Position numbers and translations under genes: made by a program
Notes under the pieces: model-generated
The model's database searches: none
Told to the model about the DNA's origin: nothing
The model's input: only the letters and a program-made list of their open reading frames with translations
In this document: positions 61,707 to 64,000 of the stretch, one piece after another
How positions within the stretch are numbered: the first letter of the stretch is position 1
Layout: each line of letters starts with the position of its first letter
Source: Streptomyces sp. NBC_00691
GTDB taxonomy: Bacteria; Actinomycetota; Actinomycetes; Streptomycetales; Streptomycetaceae
Length of the DNA stretch: 64,000 nucleotides
Direction of reading: 5' to 3'
Assembly: GCF_036226665.1 (NCBI RefSeq)
Contig: NZ_CP109007.1
Coordinates: 1,302,001 to 1,366,000, forward strand

Positions 61707-62360
61707 TCAGTCGGCGACGGCGACCGGTGCCGGCTCCGAGGCCTCGGCCCGCTCCGCCGCGGCCTTCTTGGCGCGGTTCTTGATGATCAGCATCGAGGCG
61801 ACTCCGATCAGCACGGCGAGGACGAGGCCCAGCCAGGAGAAGCGCTTGAGCCAGGCCTCCGCGACGATGCCGACCGAGTAGATGACGGCCGTCGTGCCGC
61901 CGGCCCACAGGATGCCGCCGAAGACGTTGGCGATCAGGAACTTCCAGTACGGCATGTGCAGGACGCCCGCGAGCGGTCCGGCGAAGATGCGGAGCAGGGC
62001 GATGAAGCGGCCGAAGAAGACGGCCCACATGCCCCACTTCTGGAAGGAGCGCTCGGCCAGCCCGATGTTGGCCTCGCTGAAGTGCTTGGGGAACTTCTTC
62101 CCCAGCCAGGCGAGCAGCGGCCGGCCGCCCTTGCGGCCGATCGCGTAACCGATCGAGTCGCCGATGATCGCGCCGGCGGTGGCGCAGGCGCCGAGGACGT
62201 ACGGGTTGATGTCGCCGTGCTGCGAGGCCAGCAGCGCCGAACTCACGAGCACGATCTCGCCGGGCAGCGGGATGCCCAGGCTCTCCAGCCCGATCACCAC
62301 GCCGACGAGGACGTAGACCGCGATCGCGGGGATCGTCTCCAGCCACTCCTGGACGTGCAA
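61707..62360 (-). CDS. DedA-family membrane protein
   Basis: The 217-residue protein has the SNARE-associated/DedA core: GLESLGIPLPGEIVL near residue 25, GDSIGYAIGRKGG, and the FGRFIALLRIFAGPLAG motif in the middle with the characteristic basic FxRFxxxxR residues. DedA proteins flip undecaprenyl phosphate or phospholipids and affect membrane potential. Helices are at about 12-30, 48-75, 140-165 and 175-195. The start is TTG at 62360, with GGAGGA eight bases upstream. Confidence 0.92.
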   Translation of the reverse strand: MHVQEWLETIPAIAVYVLVGVVIGLESLGIPLPGEIVLVSSALLASQHGDINPYVLGACATAGAIIGDSIGYAIGRKGGRPLLAWLGKKFPKHFSEANIGLAERSFQKWGMWAVFFGRFIALLRIFAGPLAGVLHMPYWKFLIANVFGGILWAGGTTAVIYSVGIVAEAWLKRFSWLGLVLAVLIGVASMLIIKNRAKKAAAERAEASEPAPVAVAD

Positions 62361-62503
62361 CGCGGCTTCCTCCCGTTTCGACTGCTGCCGCGCCCGGCCC
62401 CTGGTCGGGGGCCCGTGGCGCCGGCGTGCACCGCGGCGGGCACGCCGGGGCAGCCTACCCGGTCGGGGCGGACGGCCCGCGCCGCCGACGACCGGGAACG
62501 CGG

Positions 62504-62538
62504 CCGCCCCCGCACCCAGGAAAGGGGTGCGGGGGCGG
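62504..62538 (-). terminator. hairpin terminator after the hotdog gene
   Basis: Perfect 14-bp stem (62504-62517 with 62525-62538) and 7-nt loop, 18 bases beyond the stop of the leftward hotdog gene. Confidence 0.8.
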
Positions 62539-62555
62539 TTCGCGGCGCGCCTTGG

Positions 62556-63008
62556 TCAGGCGTTCGGGCGCAGGGTCCACACGACGGTCATCTCGCCGGT
62601 GACGGCGCCGTCCTCGCGGGTGATCTCGATCCGCACCGGGAATTCCGGCCGCTCACCGGCGTCGAGTTCGGCGACGACCTCGGCGGCCGGGCGGCCCAGC
62701 GTGGCGGTCGCCGTGACGACGCCCATCGCGAGCTTCTTGTAGCCGATCTCGGCCTTGACGGCGAGCGGTACGGCACGGCTCAGCTGGTCGCCGAAGGCGG
62801 CGAGCACGATGGCACCGCTGGCGGACTCGGCGAGCGTGAACATCGCTCCGGCGTGCGGGCCGCCGACGTGGTTGTGGTAGGCGGGCTGGTCCGGCAGGCG
62901 CACGACGGCGCGCTCGGCGGTGGTCTCCAGGAACTCCAGGTTCAGGGTTCCGGCCATGGGCACCGTGGCGGCGAGCATCTCGCCGACGGTCATCTGGTCT
63001 GCGCTCAT
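62556..63008 (-). CDS. hotdog-fold thioesterase-like protein (PaaI/DUF4442)
   Basis: The 150-residue protein has the hotdog fold: a long helix with HNHVGGPHAGAMFTLAESASG, followed by antiparallel strands (AVPLAVKAEIGYKKLAMGVV; TATATLGRPAAEVVAEL). It corresponds to the PaaI/DUF4442 group of acyl-CoA thioesterases. The ATG at 63008 lies seven bases after TAACAT and has no ribosome binding site, hence leaderless. Substrate unknown. Confidence 0.85.
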   Translation of the reverse strand: MSADQMTVGEMLAATVPMAGTLNLEFLETTAERAVVRLPDQPAYHNHVGGPHAGAMFTLAESASGAIVLAAFGDQLSRAVPLAVKAEIGYKKLAMGVVTATATLGRPAAEVVAELDAGERPEFPVRIEITREDGAVTGEMTVVWTLRPNA

Positions 63009-63114
63009 GGCGGTGATGTTACCCACCAGTAGTAGGCTTGGCCATCCCTCCGCGCGCACGCTGTGCGGGGGCGGGCGTGGTCGAGCAGCCTCCGCACCTC
63101 TATGGTTACTGGCC

Positions 63115-64000
63115 ATGTGGCCAGGACAGCAGCCGCCCGGGGGCGAGCAGAACCCGCAGGACCAGAATCAGAACCCCTATCAGCAGTCGGGGTACCAGCA
63201 GCCGAACCCGTATCAGCAGCCGCCTGCCCAGCCCGGGTATCCGCAGCCGCCGACGCAGCCCGGCCATCCGCAGCAGCCGCCGACGCAGCCGGGCTACCCG
63301 CAGCAGCCGCCGACGCAGCCCGGATACCCGCAGCAGGGATACGGCCAGCAGCCGGGATACGGCCAGCCGAACCCGTACCAGCAGCCGACCGTCCCGCAGC
63401 AGTACGCGGTGCCGGGACCGGCGCAGCCCGGCGGGCCGGACGGCGGGAAGAAGAAGACGGCACTCGTGGCGATCGTCGCCGCGACCGCCGTGGTCGTCGC
63501 CGCCGGTGTCACCGGCTTCCTCGTGCTCGGCAAGGACGACGACAAGAAGACGACCGCCGACGACCAGAAGCCGACGCCGACGGCCAGCGCACCGGTGGAC
63601 CCGTCCGCCGACCCGTCGACGATCCCCTCCACGGATCCGAGCGAGAGCGCGTCCGGCGGGATCGCCAACCCGCGTGACGGCGCCGCCCAGCAGCCGACGA
63701 TCCCCGGCTGGAAGGTCGTCTACAACCCGAAGTACGGCACCCTCTTCGACGTACCGCCGGAGTGGGAGGTGCTGAAGCCCGGCATGATCACCTTCTTCGA
63801 GGACGAGAAGAAGAACGACGGCAGCCCGCTCGTCACCATGTCGTCGCCGACGCGCCTCAAGAGCGAGTGGTGCACCTACGACACCGACAAGAACGGCACC
63901 AAGGAGACCTGGGGCCTGAGCACCGCCGGCACCAAGGGCGGCCAGGGCGCCAAGAACACCTCGGACGCCGCGCGCAGCGAAGCCGGCACCTGGGTATGGG
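63115..64000 (+). CDS. Pro/Gln-rich N-terminus single-span membrane protein (3' end outside window)
   Basis: The frame starts at ATG 63115, eight bases after TATGGT, and is open to the window edge (295 codons visible). Residues 1-115 are Pro/Gln/Tyr-rich, with about three copies of a ten-residue unit PGYPQQPPTQ encoded at 63234-63330. A positive KKK patch and one membrane helix (about 117-139, TALVAIVAATAVVVAAGVTGF) follow, then a Ser/Thr/Pro linker and an extracellular domain beginning GWKVVYNPKYGTLFDVP. Such proteins are common in actinobacteria; the function is not known. The cytosolic repeat is a likely protein-interaction segment. Confidence 0.85.
   Translation, partial: MWPGQQPPGGEQNPQDQNQNPYQQSGYQQPNPYQQPPAQPGYPQPPTQPGHPQQPPTQPGYPQQPPTQPGYPQQGYGQQPGYGQPNPYQQPTVPQQYAVPGPAQPGGPDGGKKKTALVAIVAATAVVVAAGVTGFLVLGKDDDKKTTADDQKPTPTASAPVDPSADPSTIPSTDPSESASGGIANPRDGAAQQPTIPGWKVVYNPKYGTLFDVPPEWEVLKPGMITFFEDEKKNDGSPLVTMSSPTRLKSEWCTYDTDKNGTKETWGLSTAGTKGGQGAKNTSDAARSEAGTWVW

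Noticed and set aside
63234..63330. CRISPR-like repeats
   Set aside because: The repeats are contiguous, in frame and encode PGYPQQPPTQ units without spacers.

Overview
The window is a 64 kb piece of a Streptomyces (or very close actinomycete) chromosome. The support is the very high G+C, almost exclusive G/C third codon positions, frequent GTG and TTG starts, many genes that begin 6-8 bases after a TAnnnT-type -10 box (leaderless mRNAs), a c-di-AMP riboswitch in front of an NlpC/P60 hydrolase, and a gene set typical of the conserved Streptomyces core. I see no prophage, insertion sequence, rRNA, tRNA or CRISPR array. About 56 protein genes are supported; the first and last are cut by the window edges.

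Layout. 0-5 kb: end of a membrane protein, a DUF3048 lipoprotein, a PlsC-like acyltransferase, an NAD-dependent epimerase and a secreted S33 peptidase. 5-9.6 kb: a complete urease operon read leftward, ureA-ureB-ureC-ureF-ureG-ureD, without ureE or a nickel transporter, preceded by an 8-3-8 inverted repeat. 9.6-11.5 kb: a TetR regulator divergent from a membrane protein; their promoters share overlapping -35 boxes around a palindrome. 11.5-12.9 kb: an orphan Phd/YefM antitoxin divergent from a ClpP paralogue that has lost its catalytic histidine, followed by a translationally coupled small protein. 13.2-13.9 kb: riboswitch and NlpC/P60 hydrolase. 14.5-19.1 kb: complete biotin set, bioF divergent from bioB-bioA-bioD, BioB carrying a Cys/Gly/His-rich tail. 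19-29 kb: small enzymes, two coupled CNNM/CBS membrane proteins, a GDSL hydrolase, purB with a coupled uracil-DNA glycosylase, a ROK regulator and a HutC-type GntR regulator. 29-37.7 kb: an ECF41/SigJ sigma factor divergent from an alpha/beta hydrolase, an EamA transporter with a long antisense tail, a GlxA-type regulator divergent from a reductase-like protein, a MocR-type regulator, and phoD behind a PHO box.

37.8-47.6 kb is the least ordinary stretch. It holds an overlapping pair of a SWIM zinc-finger protein and a 940-residue DUF6493-like repeat protein, then a membrane-anchored ACT-GNAT acetyltransferase fusion convergent with a cystathionine gamma-synthase/lyase that is itself divergent from an Lrp regulator; this looks like an amino-acid-sensing neighbourhood. 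A DUF885 metallopeptidase and a second Lrp follow. 47.5-64 kb: sbcD-sbcC, a YigZ/IMPACT protein, a PucR regulator divergent from an acyl-CoA ligase with an 8-2-8 operator, a carboxylesterase, a CoA-binding protein, a YbaK-type deacylase, an XRE-cupin regulator divergent from an EamA exporter with duplicated operators, two left-handed beta-helix proteins, a DedA protein, a hotdog thioesterase-like protein, and the start of a Pro/Gln-rich membrane protein.

The genes are mostly housekeeping and metabolic. The most useful new material is regulatory: at least ten well-formed inverted or direct repeats sit in divergent promoter regions, and several adjoin the gene of their most likely regulator.
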